A stretch of 64,000 bases of DNA from Bradyrhizobium manausense (GCF_018129685.1 NZ_JAFCLG010000003.1:310001-374000); one strand, 5' to 3'; counted from the first letter of the stretch, positions 1 to 8,015 are shown. Numbers and translations are program-made. Notes: a model not told the origin generated them from the sequence alone.

Positions 1-163
1 CCGGACGGCTCGACGCGATGGCGCCACCGATGATCGCGCCGCCGATCAGGCCGGCTGCGATGCCGGCGCCGACGCCGTCACCGGCCTTGGCGGGCGGGGT
101 GGCCGTCACCAGCGAACCGGCGACCGTCGCAACCGTAAGGGCGGCAACAATAGTCTTTTTCAT
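1..163 (-). CDS. Small secreted glycine-zipper protein, C-terminus cut by window edge
   Basis: Only the first 54 codons are in the window; the gene runs off the left edge. The ATG at 163 is preceded by AGGAGAG about nine bases upstream. The protein starts with a lysine pair and a hydrophobic signal peptide ending near PPAKA, followed by a Gly/Ala/Ile stretch (residues about 29-50) with GxxxG spacing, such as GLIGGAIIGGAIAS. The same architecture is seen in the next gene (403-744), so the two look like tandem paralogues exported to the periplasm or envelope. No function is known to me. Confidence 0.6.
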   Translation of the reverse strand, partial: MKKTIVAALTVATVAGSLVTATPPAKAGDGVGAGIAAGLIGGAIIGGAIASSRP

Positions 164-402
164 GCTCTTGGCTCTCCTGGGAGAAGGACGCGCCTCGTTA
201 GGAGCGCCCGGGTTTTAAAGGCTCACGCACACTCTGATGGAATTGGCCTTGCAGCTAGGAAGCGCGCAAATGGTCAATCCACGGTAAACGCGCACGGAGC
301 TGTGACGAGAAAAAGCGGTCTTTTTCGGGCCTCGAGATGAACAGCCCATCCGTAGTGAACCGGCCCGGCGGCAACGGCTCGGGTGATCAGGCTTCGTGCG
401 CC

Positions 403-744
403 TCAGCCACAGACTCGGACGCGACGGACGCGCCAGGCGTAGCCGTCCCAGAAGCGCTGCCTCTGCCAGACACAACCACCGCCGTAATAGTCGTCGGCGA
501 CATAGCCGGGACCCGGCGCGTAGTAGCGGGGCGGGTAGTAGCCGGGGCCGTAATAGCCCGGACCATAGGCGTAACCCGGGCCAGGCCCGTAATAATACGG
601 TGAGGCCAAAGCGCCGCCGACAATGGCGCCGCCGATGATGCCGGCAGCGACGCCAGCCGCCACACCACGCTGTGCATGGGCCGGCGTTCCGGCGGTCAGG
701 ACCAGAGTGGCGGCCGCAGCGACGGCCATAAGTGTCTTCTTCAT
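403..744 (-). CDS. Small secreted Gly/Tyr/Pro-rich protein
   Basis: 113 residues. It has a signal peptide ending near THAHAQ-type residues at about position 24 (AGTPAHAQ), then a glycine zipper (GVAAGIIGGAIVGGALA), then a low-complexity Tyr/Pro/Gly region with YYGPG-like repeats at about residues 50-85. The C-terminus carries a C...WQRQRFWDGYAWRVRRVRVC motif common in small rhizobial secreted proteins. It resembles the partial gene at 1-163 in its first half. It is probably an envelope or periplasmic protein of unknown function. The ATG at 744 has a modest upstream purine run. Confidence 0.65.
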   Translation of the reverse strand: MKKTLMAVAAAATLVLTAGTPAHAQRGVAAGVAAGIIGGAIVGGALASPYYYGPGPGYAYGPGYYGPGYYPPRYYAPGPGYVADDYYGGGCVWQRQRFWDGYAWRVRRVRVCG

Positions 745-879
745 CGGAACGACCTTTCACGGGAACGCGTAGCACTGGCGGCAAAGTTCCATATTTCGCT
801 TGAATGATCAATGAACGGCGTATTGGCCAGGTGCGACCAATTGGTGGATGCAGCGGCCATTTTTGCCCAGGAGACGACC

Positions 880-1179
880 ATGAACGCCCTGACCAATGCC
901 CTGATCGCCCTCGGAGCCGTCGGCGTGGTTGGATATGCCCTGATGACGCATCTTCAGAATCGAGCCCCGCGCCCGCGCGCCAGGGCAGGCGGCAACAGCG
1001 GAGGTGGCGACAGTTATTCGGATACGACCAATGACGGCTTCTCGCTGGGAAGCTGGTTCTCCAGCGACAGTTCGGCAAGCTCGACCGACAGCGGCAGTTG
1101 CTCCACCGGCGACAGCGGCAGCAGCGGCGGAGATTGCGGTGGCGGCGGCGATGGTGGGGGCGGGGGAAGCAGCGATTGA
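880..1179 (+). CDS. Small single-pass membrane protein with Gly/Ser/Asp tail
   Basis: I chose the ATG at 880 because AGGAG lies just upstream at 869-873; a longer frame starting at 811 lacks such a site. The 99-residue product has one hydrophobic segment (residues about 5-22), a short basic stretch with RPRAR, and a Ser/Gly/Asp low-complexity tail containing two cysteines and a poly-glycine run. I do not recognise a family. The basic stretch after the helix suggests the tail may be cytoplasmic. It lies upstream of bfd but with the iron-box region between them. Confidence 0.5.
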   Translation: MNALTNALIALGAVGVVGYALMTHLQNRAPRPRARAGGNSGGGDSYSDTTNDGFSLGSWFSSDSSASSTDSGSCSTGDSGSSGGDCGGGGDGGGGGSSD

Positions 1180-1220
1180 ACCCCGATCCGGCATCATCTT
1201 GATCCAGCGCAACTCGCTAT

Positions 1221-1237
1221 TTTAGAGCCGTTCTAGG
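1221..1237 (+). promoter_or_regulatory. Degenerate ICE/Irr-like box upstream of bfd
   Basis: TTTAGAGCCGTTCTAGG matches 11 of 14 fixed positions of TTTAGAA-N3-TTCTAAA, the palindrome present perfectly at 1695-1711. It lies 110 bp before bfd. The same bases also form a perfect 7-bp inverted repeat (TAGAGCC / GGCTCTA, 1223-1242). Irr control of bfd is inferred from the match and the neighbouring bfr gene. Confidence 0.5.
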
Positions 1238-1346
1238 CTCTATCCGGGCCAGTTTGGAATAGCTTGAAATACCGGTTTTTCCTTTTGCATCCGGCTGGCC
1301 GCTTAAATATCGATGATGGCGCATCACCGAAGGGCCTACCGCTTCC

Positions 1347-1619
1347 ATGATCGTTTGTTCCTGTAACGTGCTGAGCGATGACGACATCCGCGCCGCCGTC
1401 GGCGAGTCCGACGATGCTGTGCGTCATGCCAAGCAAGTCTATGGATGTCTGGGATGCAGCGCCGAATGCGGTCGCTGCGCGCGGACCATCAAGACCATCA
1501 TTGACGAAGTGCTCGGCCCCTGCGCACAGTCCTGCTGCGCCGGCTGTCCGCACAGCCACACCGTTGCCGCCAACGACGAGCCCGCTGCACTGGCTCAGTT
1601 CGCTCTCGCAGCCTGCTGA
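1347..1619 (+). CDS. bfd: Bacterioferritin-associated [2Fe-2S] ferredoxin
   Basis: 90 residues with the BFD fold signature: C4-x-C6 near the N-terminus and C41-x2-C44 in ECGRCART, matching the four cluster ligands of Escherichia coli Bfd. The family donates electrons to bacterioferritin heme so that stored ferric iron is released as Fe2+. The neighbouring bfr gene supports this role. The protein is longer than E. coli Bfd (64 residues) and carries extra cysteines (C34, C37 and a CxxxCCxxC group around 59-67) whose role is unknown. The ATG at 1347 has no strong Shine-Dalgarno sequence. An ICE-like box lies at 1221-1237. Confidence 0.9.
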   Translation: MIVCSCNVLSDDDIRAAVGESDDAVRHAKQVYGCLGCSAECGRCARTIKTIIDEVLGPCAQSCCAGCPHSHTVAANDEPAALAQFALAAC

Positions 1620-1694
1620 CATCTTCCACACTCTGATCTGAGCTTTTCCCCGGCAGCGCCTTCCCGTAGCCGGTTGCTCTCGTGTTTGATCTCA

Positions 1695-1711
1695 TTTAGA
1701 AGCGTTCTAAA
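1695..1711 (+). promoter_or_regulatory. Perfect ICE/Irr box upstream of bfr
   Basis: TTTAGAAGCGTTCTAAA is a perfect 7-3-7 inverted repeat, 42 bp before the bfr start. It matches the iron control element bound by Irr in Bradyrhizobium and relatives. Irr is expected to repress bfr when heme and iron are scarce. The palindrome is seen directly; Irr binding is inferred. Confidence 0.8.
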
Positions 1712-1729
1712 ATCGGACAGATCCGATTT
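1710..1729 (+). other. Perfect 8-bp hairpin in the bfr leader
   Basis: AAATCGGA, four loop bases, then TCCGATTT. It sits directly against the Irr-type box and 24 bp before the bfr start codon. It could be a second operator half-site pair or a leader hairpin in the mRNA. No U-tract follows, so it is not a typical terminator. Confidence 0.5.
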
Positions 1730-1753
1730 GGACTGCAAGAGCGGGAGTGAACC

Positions 1754-2242
1754 ATGCAGGGCGACGCAAAAGTCATCGACTATCTCAACAAGGCGCTGCG
1801 TCATGAGCTGACTGCAATCAACCAGTACTGGCTGCACTATCGCTTCCTCGATAATTGGGGCCTGCTGGACATGGCCAAGGTCTGGCGCAAGGAGTCCATC
1901 GAGGAGATGGAGCACGCCGACAAGCTCACCGCGCGCATTCTGTTCTTCGATGGCTTCCCGAACATGCAGGTGCTCGATCCCCTGCGCATCGGCCAGAACG
2001 TCAAGGAGATCATCGAGTGCGATCTCGCCGCGGAAATGAGCGCGCGCGCGCTCTATCAGGAAGCGGCGACCTACTGCCACGGAGTCAAGGACTACGTCAC
2101 CCGCGACCTGTTCGAGAAGCTGATGAGCGATGAGGAGCACCACATCGACTTCCTCGAAACCCAGCTCGACCTGATCGGTCGTATTGGTCTTGAGCTCTAC
2201 ACCCAGAAGCACGTCGGCGGGCTCGAGGGCGAGGGGCACTAA
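1754..2242 (+). CDS. bfr: Bacterioferritin
   Basis: 162 residues, the usual family length. Iron is oxidised at a di-iron ferroxidase centre and stored in a 24-subunit heme-containing shell in the cytoplasm. The centre residues E18, Y25, E51, H54, E94, E127 and H130 are all recognisable (HELTAINQYWLHYR, EEMEHAD, DEEHHIDFLE). M52, the ligand that binds heme at the subunit interface, is present, so this is true Bfr rather than Dps or ferritin. GAGCGGGAGTGA precedes the ATG. The gene is next to bfd and under a perfect ICE box, consistent with iron-responsive storage and release. Confidence 0.95.
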   Translation: MQGDAKVIDYLNKALRHELTAINQYWLHYRFLDNWGLLDMAKVWRKESIEEMEHADKLTARILFFDGFPNMQVLDPLRIGQNVKEIIECDLAAEMSARALYQEAATYCHGVKDYVTRDLFEKLMSDEEHHIDFLETQLDLIGRIGLELYTQKHVGGLEGEGH

Positions 2243-2259
2243 ACCTCGCTCTCTCCCTT

Positions 2260-2345
2260 CGTCATGGCCGGGTTTGACCCGGCCATCCACGTCTTGCAAC
2301 GCGGAACGAAGAACGTGGATGCGAGGGACCAGCCCGGGCATGACG
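2260..2345. repeat. Palindromic intergenic repeat, family A
   Basis: Two arms, CGTCATGGCCGGG...CCGGCCATCCACG and CGTGGATGC...CCCGGGCATGACG, form a long imperfect inverted repeat. Another full copy is at 47193-47278 and a half copy at 42034-42078. It lies between convergent bfr and the PPOX gene and may serve as a processing or termination structure. Confidence 0.75.
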
Positions 2346-2370
2346 GTCCGTTTCAGCCGCCAGCACCCCG

Positions 2371-3009
2371 CTACAGCTGCGTCTTGTAGCGCTCTTCCAC
2401 GATCTCCTGGCTCTCCGGCTCGCCGAGGCTGGTCTGGTCGTGGATGACCTGGCTGATGCTCGGCATCACCGAGCGCTGCACCTTCTCCGGCGACCACAGA
2501 TTTGAGCGCATCAGCGCCTTTCCACAGTGAAAGTAGACTTCGCTGACGGCGACATTCAACACCGCGCGGGGCGGTTTGCCGAACTCAACCATCGACGCCA
2601 GCAGTTCCGGATCGGCGGAGAGCGTACCGCGGCCGCCGACCCGCAGCGTTTCGTCGATCCCGGGCACGAAGAACAACAGATGCACGAAGCCCGAGCCTTC
2701 GACGACGTTGCGAAAACTGTCGATGCGGTTGTTGCCGGCGCGATCGGGCATCAGCAATTGATTGGGGCCGGCGACACGGACGAAGCCAACACTGCCGCCG
2801 CGCGGCGAGGCATCGACACTGCCGTCAATGCCTGACGTTGCGAGCACGCAGAACGGCGACATCTCGATGAACTTCCTGGCATGCACGTCGATCGCGGGGC
2901 GTGCTTTCGCGATCACACGCGGTGTCGGCTTCGCATAGATGGTGGCGAGGTCGTCGGCGCAAAGGTCGGTCACGAAGGGCTCCCTGTCTGGAAGCGCGAA
3001 GGATATCAC
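2371..3009 (-). CDS. Pyridoxamine-5'-phosphate-oxidase-like FMN-binding protein
   Basis: 212 residues resembling the PPOX-class probable FMN-dependent enzyme family (DR_2398/MSMEG_1061 type). Supporting segments are FIEMSPFCVLATSGIDGSVD and SPRGG early in the split beta-barrel, DRAGNNRIDSFRN for flavin phosphate binding, and LLFFVPGIDETLRVGGRG. The C-terminal KALMRSNLWSPEK segment is also typical of the subgroup. The substrate is unknown; such proteins bind FMN or F420 and reduce small molecules. The start codon overlaps the stop of the upstream DoxX-like gene in an ATGA, indicating translational coupling. Confidence 0.85.
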   Translation of the reverse strand: MISFALPDREPFVTDLCADDLATIYAKPTPRVIAKARPAIDVHARKFIEMSPFCVLATSGIDGSVDASPRGGSVGFVRVAGPNQLLMPDRAGNNRIDSFRNVVEGSGFVHLLFFVPGIDETLRVGGRGTLSADPELLASMVEFGKPPRAVLNVAVSEVYFHCGKALMRSNLWSPEKVQRSVMPSISQVIHDQTSLGEPESQEIVEERYKTQL

Positions 3010-3485
3010 TCCCCGGCCTGACCGCTATCCCCTTTGCGGCGCCGCCATGGCCAGTCGATCACGCCAGAGCAGTACAGCGCCCACCAGATGATGACCGGCT
3101 GGAGCGCCAGCCGCGGCCCGTGATAAAGCCAGCTGCTTGGGATGGGCGGAAGGTCGATGCCTTCGATGGCGTGCCTGATGTTCGCCGGCCAGACGCAGAG
3201 CGCATAGAGCGCGAGTGCGACACCCGCCCACCGGCGCATCGGTTTCGTCACCAAGGCAATGGCGCCCGCGATTTCGCAGACGCCTGTGATGAGGATCACC
3301 TGCGTTGCAAACGGAACCCAGGACGGGGTGATCGCAAGCAACTTGTCCGGCACCCAGAGATGAGCGACGCCGGCAGCAAGGTAGAACGCCGCCAGCACGA
3401 TGCGCATCGCAGCGCGTGTTCGATCGTTTGCGGAGGTCATCAACTGAACTACCACGCGCGGCACCGAAGCGCCATCGCGCGTCAC
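3006..3485 (-). CDS. DoxX-like inner-membrane protein
   Basis: Up to 159 residues with four predicted membrane segments (about 27-45, 58-80, 86-105, 128-147), matching the DoxX/DoxD-like family. The AGVAHLWVPDKLLAI and ITGVCEIAGAIAL segments are characteristic. Function in this family is poorly defined and often redox-related. The frame opens with GTG at 3485, which overlaps the stop of the upstream gene as GTGA; an in-frame ATG at 3440 is a plausible alternative start. It is coupled at its 3' end to the PPOX-like gene, so the three genes form one transcription unit. Confidence 0.8.
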   Translation of the reverse strand: MTRDGASVPRVVVQLMTSANDRTRAAMRIVLAAFYLAAGVAHLWVPDKLLAITPSWVPFATQVILITGVCEIAGAIALVTKPMRRWAGVALALYALCVWPANIRHAIEGIDLPPIPSSWLYHGPRLALQPVIIWWALYCSGVIDWPWRRRKGDSGQAGE

Positions 3486-3826
3486 ACCGCGTCTGCCGGC
3501 ACGAAACAGCTGATGATGATGGTGCCGCGGTGGTGGACGTACCAGACCACGGCGTGACCGACGGGATTACCCCGATCACGGATGATGGCGTGCTCGGGCA
3601 CCTCCATCCATTGCCCCTCGATCGGCACCCAGTAGGTGCCTCTGCGCACGTCGTAGTCGGTGCGGTGGCCATCGGAGATGTCGCAGCAGGGAACGCCGTT
3701 CGGCGCGATCACGCTCTTGAACCAGGCACGGATGTCAGGGGGAACGCTGTCGTATTGACCGTTGTCGAACGCGAGCGCGGCGCCCGTCATCACGGCGAGC
3801 CAAACGCACAGCGCAAGCTTGTGCAT
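3482..3826 (-). CDS. Small secreted protein, unknown function
   Basis: 114 residues with a clear signal peptide (MHKLALCVWLAVMTGAALAF). The mature part contains a PCCDISDGHRTDYDVR segment with paired cysteines, a later cysteine, and tryptophan/valine-rich beta-strand patterns (YWVPIEGQWMEVP). This looks like a widespread rhizobial periplasmic family with no assigned function. It is the first gene of a tight three-gene operon with DoxX-like and PPOX-like proteins. The ATG at 3826 has GAGGA upstream. Confidence 0.7.
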   Translation of the reverse strand: MHKLALCVWLAVMTGAALAFDNGQYDSVPPDIRAWFKSVIAPNGVPCCDISDGHRTDYDVRRGTYWVPIEGQWMEVPEHAIIRDRGNPVGHAVVWYVHHRGTIIISCFVPADAV

Positions 3827-3964
3827 GCAGATCCTCCTCGCGTGTCGATTCGTGTCGTTGACGCGATTAAGCCCGAGCGATCGGCTGATTGCATGCTCAA
3901 ATAATATGCGGCACTGATGCGCCGCATATGATGCGTTGCGATATCGATCAGGATCCGACGATGC

Positions 3965-5026
3965 CTACATCGTGCGCTGCGGTGCGGTTTGCAGCAATTG
4001 CCGGACCTGCTCCGTGTAGAATTTTGCGTTGCCTGTCGTGCCGTGACCGCGCGTCTCGGTGCTCGCGGGGATGAGGTACAGCTTGCCGTTCTTGACCCGC
4101 TTCATCGCGGCATCCGTGACCCCGGTCTCGGGCGGGTTGCGCTCGTCGTCGGCGGAATTGATCAGCAGCAGCGACGCCTCGATTGCCTCCAGCTTGTCGG
4201 CGGCATTGTAGTCATGCGAGGACTCCCACTGGTAGACGTAGTCGTTGGCGTCGGCCGTGATCGGCGTCGCCAGACGTTCGTCGACGATCTTGTCGGCCTT
4301 CGCTGCGGTCGGCGCCTGTTGTTGATAGGCGAGCGTTCCGCCGATGCTGGCGATGCCATAGGCGGTGATCGCGTATTTCATCATGCGCGGCTGGCTGGTG
4401 TAATTGCCGCCGTTGTAATCGGGATCATTGCGGATGGTGTCGAGCATGATCCGCCGCATCATCCAGTTGCGCGACGCCATCTCGGTCGGCTGCGAGGCCA
4501 TCGGCACCAGCGCGTCCATGTCCTTGGGATATTTCTCGCCCCACAGCCAGGTCTGCATGCCGCCCATCGAATTGCCGATGACCAGCCGCAGATGCTTGAC
4601 GCCGAGGCCTTCGGTGACGAGGCGATGCTGTGCCTCGACCATGTCGTCGTAATTGTATTTCGGGAAGCTCGTCTTCATGCCGTCAGACGGCTTTGAGGAT
4701 TTGCCGTGGCCGACCGCATCTGGGAGGATGATGTAATATTTGGACGCGTCGAGCGGCTGTCCGGCACCGAACAGCTCGCCAGCAAAGGCGGGTGACAGCA
4801 TGCCCGCGCCCGAACCGCCGGTGCCGTGCAGCACCAGCACCGGCTGTCCGGTCGGTTCGCCGACCGTGGTGTAATGCAGCTTTAGTTCCGGGATGACCTC
4901 GCCAGTGTGGAACTTGAAATCCCTGGCAACCCAATCACCCTGTTTTGGCGCCGGATAGTCAGCGGCAAAAGCAGCTGTCGAAATTGACAGCAGGACGGCC
5001 GATAGCGCTGTGCAACAAGCTTTCAT
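3965..5026 (-). CDS. Exported alpha/beta-hydrolase, homoserine acetyltransferase-like
   Basis: 353 residues. A signal peptide (residues 1-21, ending AAFA) indicates periplasmic export. The body has an alpha/beta-hydrolase fold with oxyanion region VLVLHGTGGSG, nucleophile elbow GNSMGG (S153), an acid in INSADDERNPPE (near residue 297) and a histidine in TRGHGTT (near 328). The overall pattern resembles homoserine O-acetyltransferase (MetX). The signal peptide and missing MetX context argue for a hydrolase or esterase rather than methionine synthesis. It is monocistronic as far as can be seen, with GAGAGGAATATG at the start. Confidence 0.85.
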   Translation of the reverse strand: MKACCTALSAVLLSISTAAFAADYPAPKQGDWVARDFKFHTGEVIPELKLHYTTVGEPTGQPVLVLHGTGGSGAGMLSPAFAGELFGAGQPLDASKYYIILPDAVGHGKSSKPSDGMKTSFPKYNYDDMVEAQHRLVTEGLGVKHLRLVIGNSMGGMQTWLWGEKYPKDMDALVPMASQPTEMASRNWMMRRIMLDTIRNDPDYNGGNYTSQPRMMKYAITAYGIASIGGTLAYQQQAPTAAKADKIVDERLATPITADANDYVYQWESSHDYNAADKLEAIEASLLLINSADDERNPPETGVTDAAMKRVKNGKLYLIPASTETRGHGTTGNAKFYTEQVRQLLQTAPQRTM

Positions 5027-5151
5027 ATTCCTCTCCCCGAGCGGCTCATATCCGGCGGCCGCGTTGGCGGGGACCTTAGCAGAAGCGTCCGGGAGGATGT
5101 AGGATTTCGGCTCAGCCGATCGTCTTATGGGGAAATCATCGGGAGAGCTGC

Positions 5152-5418
5152 ATGTGCCGCAATATCAAGACGCTGTTCAATTTCGAGCCGCCGGCGACGG
5201 AGGACGAGATCCATGCCAGCGCACTCCAGTTCGTGCGAAAACTCTCCGGCTTCAACAAGCCCTCACAGGCCAACGAGGCGGCCTTCGATCGCGCGGTGGC
5301 CGAAGTCTCGGAAGCGGCACGAAAACTGCTGACCTCCCTGCACACGCACGCACCGGCGCGCGACCGCGATGTCGAGGCGGAGAAGGCGAAGGAGCGTTCG
5401 CGGCTGCGCTTCGGCTAA
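5152..5418 (+). CDS. DUF2277 family protein
   Basis: 88 residues matching the DUF2277 pattern: MCRNIKTLFNFEPPATEDEI at the start, then QFVRKLSGFNKPSQANE, a helical middle and RKLLTSL. The family is small, cytosolic and of unknown biochemical role. The conserved MCRNI start supports the ATG at 5152, which is preceded by GGGAGAGC. It is divergent from the alpha/beta-hydrolase gene. Confidence 0.85.
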   Translation: MCRNIKTLFNFEPPATEDEIHASALQFVRKLSGFNKPSQANEAAFDRAVAEVSEAARKLLTSLHTHAPARDRDVEAEKAKERSRLRFG

Positions 5419-5515
5419 AGGTTCGATGAACCGCCACCGTGATCTGGCTCACGGAAGCGGCGGGTGTCATGCGCGATGATGTCTGCCGGGGTTTTGACAA
5501 CCCGGAGCAGCAACC

Positions 5516-5731
5516 ATGAGCCGCCCCCTTCTTCCGCTGAAAGCAGGTGCCATCATCTTCACGCTGTTGTGGACCGCGTGGATGATGTGGTGGAGCGGCT
5601 CGTTCTCGAGCGCGAACATCGTGATTCTGGCCGTTTGCGGCGCAGGGGTCGGTTATCTCTGGTACCGCGCCATGCGCTGGCAGTTCGAGCGCATGGGCAT
5701 GGTGCCGCGGCGTGAGGACCAGGCGAAGTAG
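5516..5731 (+). CDS. Small two-helix membrane protein
   Basis: 71 residues with two hydrophobic segments (about 9-26 and 33-50) and a charged C-terminus ending in REDQAK. The WTAWMMWWSGSFS loop is tryptophan-rich. No family is recognised. GAGCAGCAACC precedes the ATG at 5516. Confidence 0.6.
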   Translation: MSRPLLPLKAGAIIFTLLWTAWMMWWSGSFSSANIVILAVCGAGVGYLWYRAMRWQFERMGMVPRREDQAK

Positions 5732-5740
5732 GAGCGCCGG

Positions 5741-6247
5741 CTAGTCCTTGTGGCCGTGCTTCTTCTTTTTCTTCTTTTTCCTGTGCTCGTCGTCGCCGTC
5801 GTCGCTCTCGGCGTTGTCGTCGTTCGCGGCCGCGATCTCAGCCTCACGAACGGCGGCTTCAAGGGCGGCGCGCTCGGCGGCCTCCTGCTCTCGCTGGCGG
5901 CGGCGTTCATCCCAGGCGTCGAACAGCCGCTCCAGCCACGGCAGCACCTGCTCGATTGACGGCAATTGGCCAGGCGGACCCGGCTCGCCACGCGGGCCTT
6001 GAGGACCGGCGGGACCCTGCGGACCAACTGCACCCCGCGGACCGGCTTCGCCCGGCTTTCCTGCCAGACCAGGCTTGCCCTGCGGTCCCGCTTTTCCGGC
6101 CGGCCCCGGCTTGCCCTGCGGGCCGGGCTTGCCGCGGCTACCGTCGGGACCCCGCTTGCCCGGATGACCCTGCGGCCCCGGCCGTCCCGGCTCACCCTGT
6201 CGTCCGCGCGGACCCGGAGGTCCCTGCCGTCCCTGTTCGTCTGCCAC
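5741..6247 (-). CDS. Collagen-like triple-helix repeat protein
   Basis: 168 residues from the GTG at 6247, chosen because AAGGAG sits seven bases upstream; a longer frame from a TTG at 6268 lacks this. Residues about 6-95 are uninterrupted Gly-X-Y triplets rich in proline, lysine and arginine ([18 protein letters not shown]), the signature of a collagen triple helix. A helical, acidic/Arg-rich region follows ([18 protein letters not shown]), then a charged tail with a run of seven lysines. There is no signal peptide, so location is uncertain. The helical part could trimerise the molecule. Confidence 0.8.
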   Translation of the reverse strand: MADEQGRQGPPGPRGRQGEPGRPGPQGHPGKRGPDGSRGKPGPQGKPGPAGKAGPQGKPGLAGKPGEAGPRGAVGPQGPAGPQGPRGEPGPPGQLPSIEQVLPWLERLFDAWDERRRQREQEAAERAALEAAVREAEIAAANDDNAESDDGDDEHRKKKKKKKHGHKD

Positions 6248-6403
6248 GCCGCTACTCCTTCTTGGCAAGCCTGCTACTTAGCGGCGTTTGACGACAGCGG
6301 CAATTCCGCTGCGGGTCTCGGCGGGCTTGATCAACATCAATCGGCGGCGCGGGGTGCCGTGTCACTGATCACGCGCGGCCACAACCCGTGCGAGGAGCGA
6401 CCG

Positions 6404-6661
6404 ATGCGCCCAGCCTGGAAGATATTGTGCCTCTCCGTGGTCGTGCTTGCGGCGACGCTCGGTCTTGCCCACCTGCTAGTGCCCGACGTCGTGCCGGTCG
6501 GTTACGCCGAGGATCCGCAGCCGTCTTGGTCAATACTGACGGCCTTCGCGTTGCGCGCAATCGCGTTGACCGCGGCCTGGGTCGCGATCATCACGTTCTC
6601 GGTGCTCGTCGGCACCAAGCTGTATCGCACGTTCTTCCGCGCGGCCCAGCGCGCGGAGTGA
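6404..6661 (+). CDS. Small two-helix membrane protein
   Basis: 85 residues from the ATG at 6404, which has GAGGAGCG upstream. Hydrophobic segments at about 6-26 and 44-70 flank a loop with PDVVPVGYAEDPQPSW. The C-terminus is basic (KLYRTFFRAAQRAE), so both ends are probably cytoplasmic. No known family is recognised. Confidence 0.6.
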   Translation: MRPAWKILCLSVVVLAATLGLAHLLVPDVVPVGYAEDPQPSWSILTAFALRAIALTAAWVAIITFSVLVGTKLYRTFFRAAQRAE

Positions 6662-6676
6662 CCGGGCCATCGCGCG

Positions 6677-6925
6677 CTAGTCGTGATAGGCCGGTATCGC
6701 GATGCCGGACGCGGCATAGATTCGGATCTTGTTGCGCAGCGTGCGCACCGACAGTCCGAGCACGCGCGAGGCACGGGTGCGATTGCCGTCACAGCGCGCG
6801 AGCGTCTGCAGCACGAGCTCGCGCTCGACTTCCCCGACGGTCGCACCGATCAGCAGTGGAACGATTTCATTGGGTGCAAGGAATTGCGCGGCCTGCTCGG
6901 ACGCGGCGACATGAACAGTGGTCAT
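6677..6925 (-). CDS. Stand-alone Fis-type DNA-binding regulator
   Basis: 82 residues from the ATG at 6925, which has GGGGAG eight bases upstream. The C-terminal half is a Fis/NtrC-type helix-turn-helix: EVERELVLQTLARCDGNRTRASRVLGLSVRTLRNKIR. This resembles the DNA-binding tail of sigma-54 activators (FlbD/NtrC-like) but there is no receiver or AAA+ domain, so it cannot itself activate sigma-54 RNA polymerase. The N-terminal 30 residues may dimerise. The targets are unknown. Confidence 0.8.
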   Translation of the reverse strand: MTTVHVAASEQAAQFLAPNEIVPLLIGATVGEVERELVLQTLARCDGNRTRASRVLGLSVRTLRNKIRIYAASGIAIPAYHD

Positions 6926-7136
6926 CAACACACTCCCCGATCAACGCCCGCTTCCCTCGTTGGAAGCGGATCGAGAACAAACGACCCCCAAGCCGTAGAT
7001 TCTAAGCCGTGGATCCACGGTGGGCGGGTTTGGTTAATGAAAAGTTAATTGCGCGCCATCGCACGAGATGACCTTGGGAATGCCGCACCGCTGCCGCGAT
7101 TGGCACTGGACGCATAGCGATGCGGACCCATTTCGG

Positions 7137-7904
7137 TCACGTTGTCCGATATCCGCCGTCCACCACCACGATCGTTCCCGTGACGTAAGACGACATGTCC
7201 GAAGCGAGGAAGATCGCGGGGCCGACGATGTCCTCGGGCTTGCCGGTGCGCGCGAGCGGCGTGTGGTCGACGAAGGCCTGCACCAGCGCCGGATTGGTGG
7301 CGCGCACCTTGGCGTTGATGTTGGTCTCGATGAAGCCCGGGCCGATCGCGTTGACGCGCACGCCTTCCTTGCCGAGCTCGACCGCGAGCGCCTTGGTGAA
7401 GCCGAGCACCCCGTGCTTCGAGGTCGTGTAGGCGGCCGAACTCGGCGTGCGCAGATGCACGAAGGACTGGATCGAGCCGATATTGACGATGCGGCCTTTG
7501 CTCGCGCGCAGCGGCGCGAGGAAGGCCTGGGTCATGTTGAAGACGCCGTTGAGGTTGAGCGAGATGATGTCGTTCCAGTCTTTCGCCACCGCCTCGGTCT
7601 CGGCGGTGAAGGCGTTGCGGCGCGTGATGCCGGCATTGTTGACGAGGATCGAGACCTGCCCGACCTTGTCGGCGACCTGCCTGGCGAGCGCGAAGCAGTC
7701 GTCGCGCCTGGTCACGTCGAGCGCAAAGCTCTCGGCCTTGCCGCCGGCGTTGCGGATCTCCTGCGCGGCCTCCGCGACCGTGTCGGCGTTGACGTCGAGC
7801 AGCACGACTTGCGCGCCCTCGCGGGCGTAGCCGGCTGCGATGGCCCGCCCGATGCCGGATCCTGCGCCCGTGACGACGGCGATGTGGTTTGCGAGCAATG
7901 CCAT
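7137..7904 (-). CDS. SDR-family NAD(P)-dependent oxidoreductase
   Basis: 255 residues, a classical short-chain dehydrogenase. The cofactor motif TGAGSGIG is at 12-19, D37 (LLDVNAD) after strand 2 favours NAD(H), NNAG is at 89-92, and the catalytic residues are S144, Y159 and K163. The closing VTGTIVVVDGGYR is typical of the glucose dehydrogenase/2-deoxy-D-gluconate 3-dehydrogenase branch. The exact alcohol substrate cannot be told from sequence. A GGAAATTGCC stretch precedes the ATG. No operon partner is evident. Confidence 0.9.
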   Translation of the reverse strand: MALLANHIAVVTGAGSGIGRAIAAGYAREGAQVVLLDVNADTVAEAAQEIRNAGGKAESFALDVTRRDDCFALARQVADKVGQVSILVNNAGITRRNAFTAETEAVAKDWNDIISLNLNGVFNMTQAFLAPLRASKGRIVNIGSIQSFVHLRTPSSAAYTTSKHGVLGFTKALAVELGKEGVRVNAIGPGFIETNINAKVRATNPALVQAFVDHTPLARTGKPEDIVGPAIFLASDMSSYVTGTIVVVDGGYRTT

Positions 7905-8015
7905 GGCAATTTCCTTCCGGATTCGTTTCTAAGTTTCATGAAAGGCTAACGCGAAATTAAGGGGTCGGAAACGGCAGCCTTGGCATACTCATCTGCGTTG
8001 CTAAACGTTGCGCGC

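Noticed and set aside
3965..5026. Assignment as metX homoserine acetyltransferase
   Set aside because: The signal peptide and lack of methionine genes make a periplasmic hydrolase more likely, despite the similar fold.
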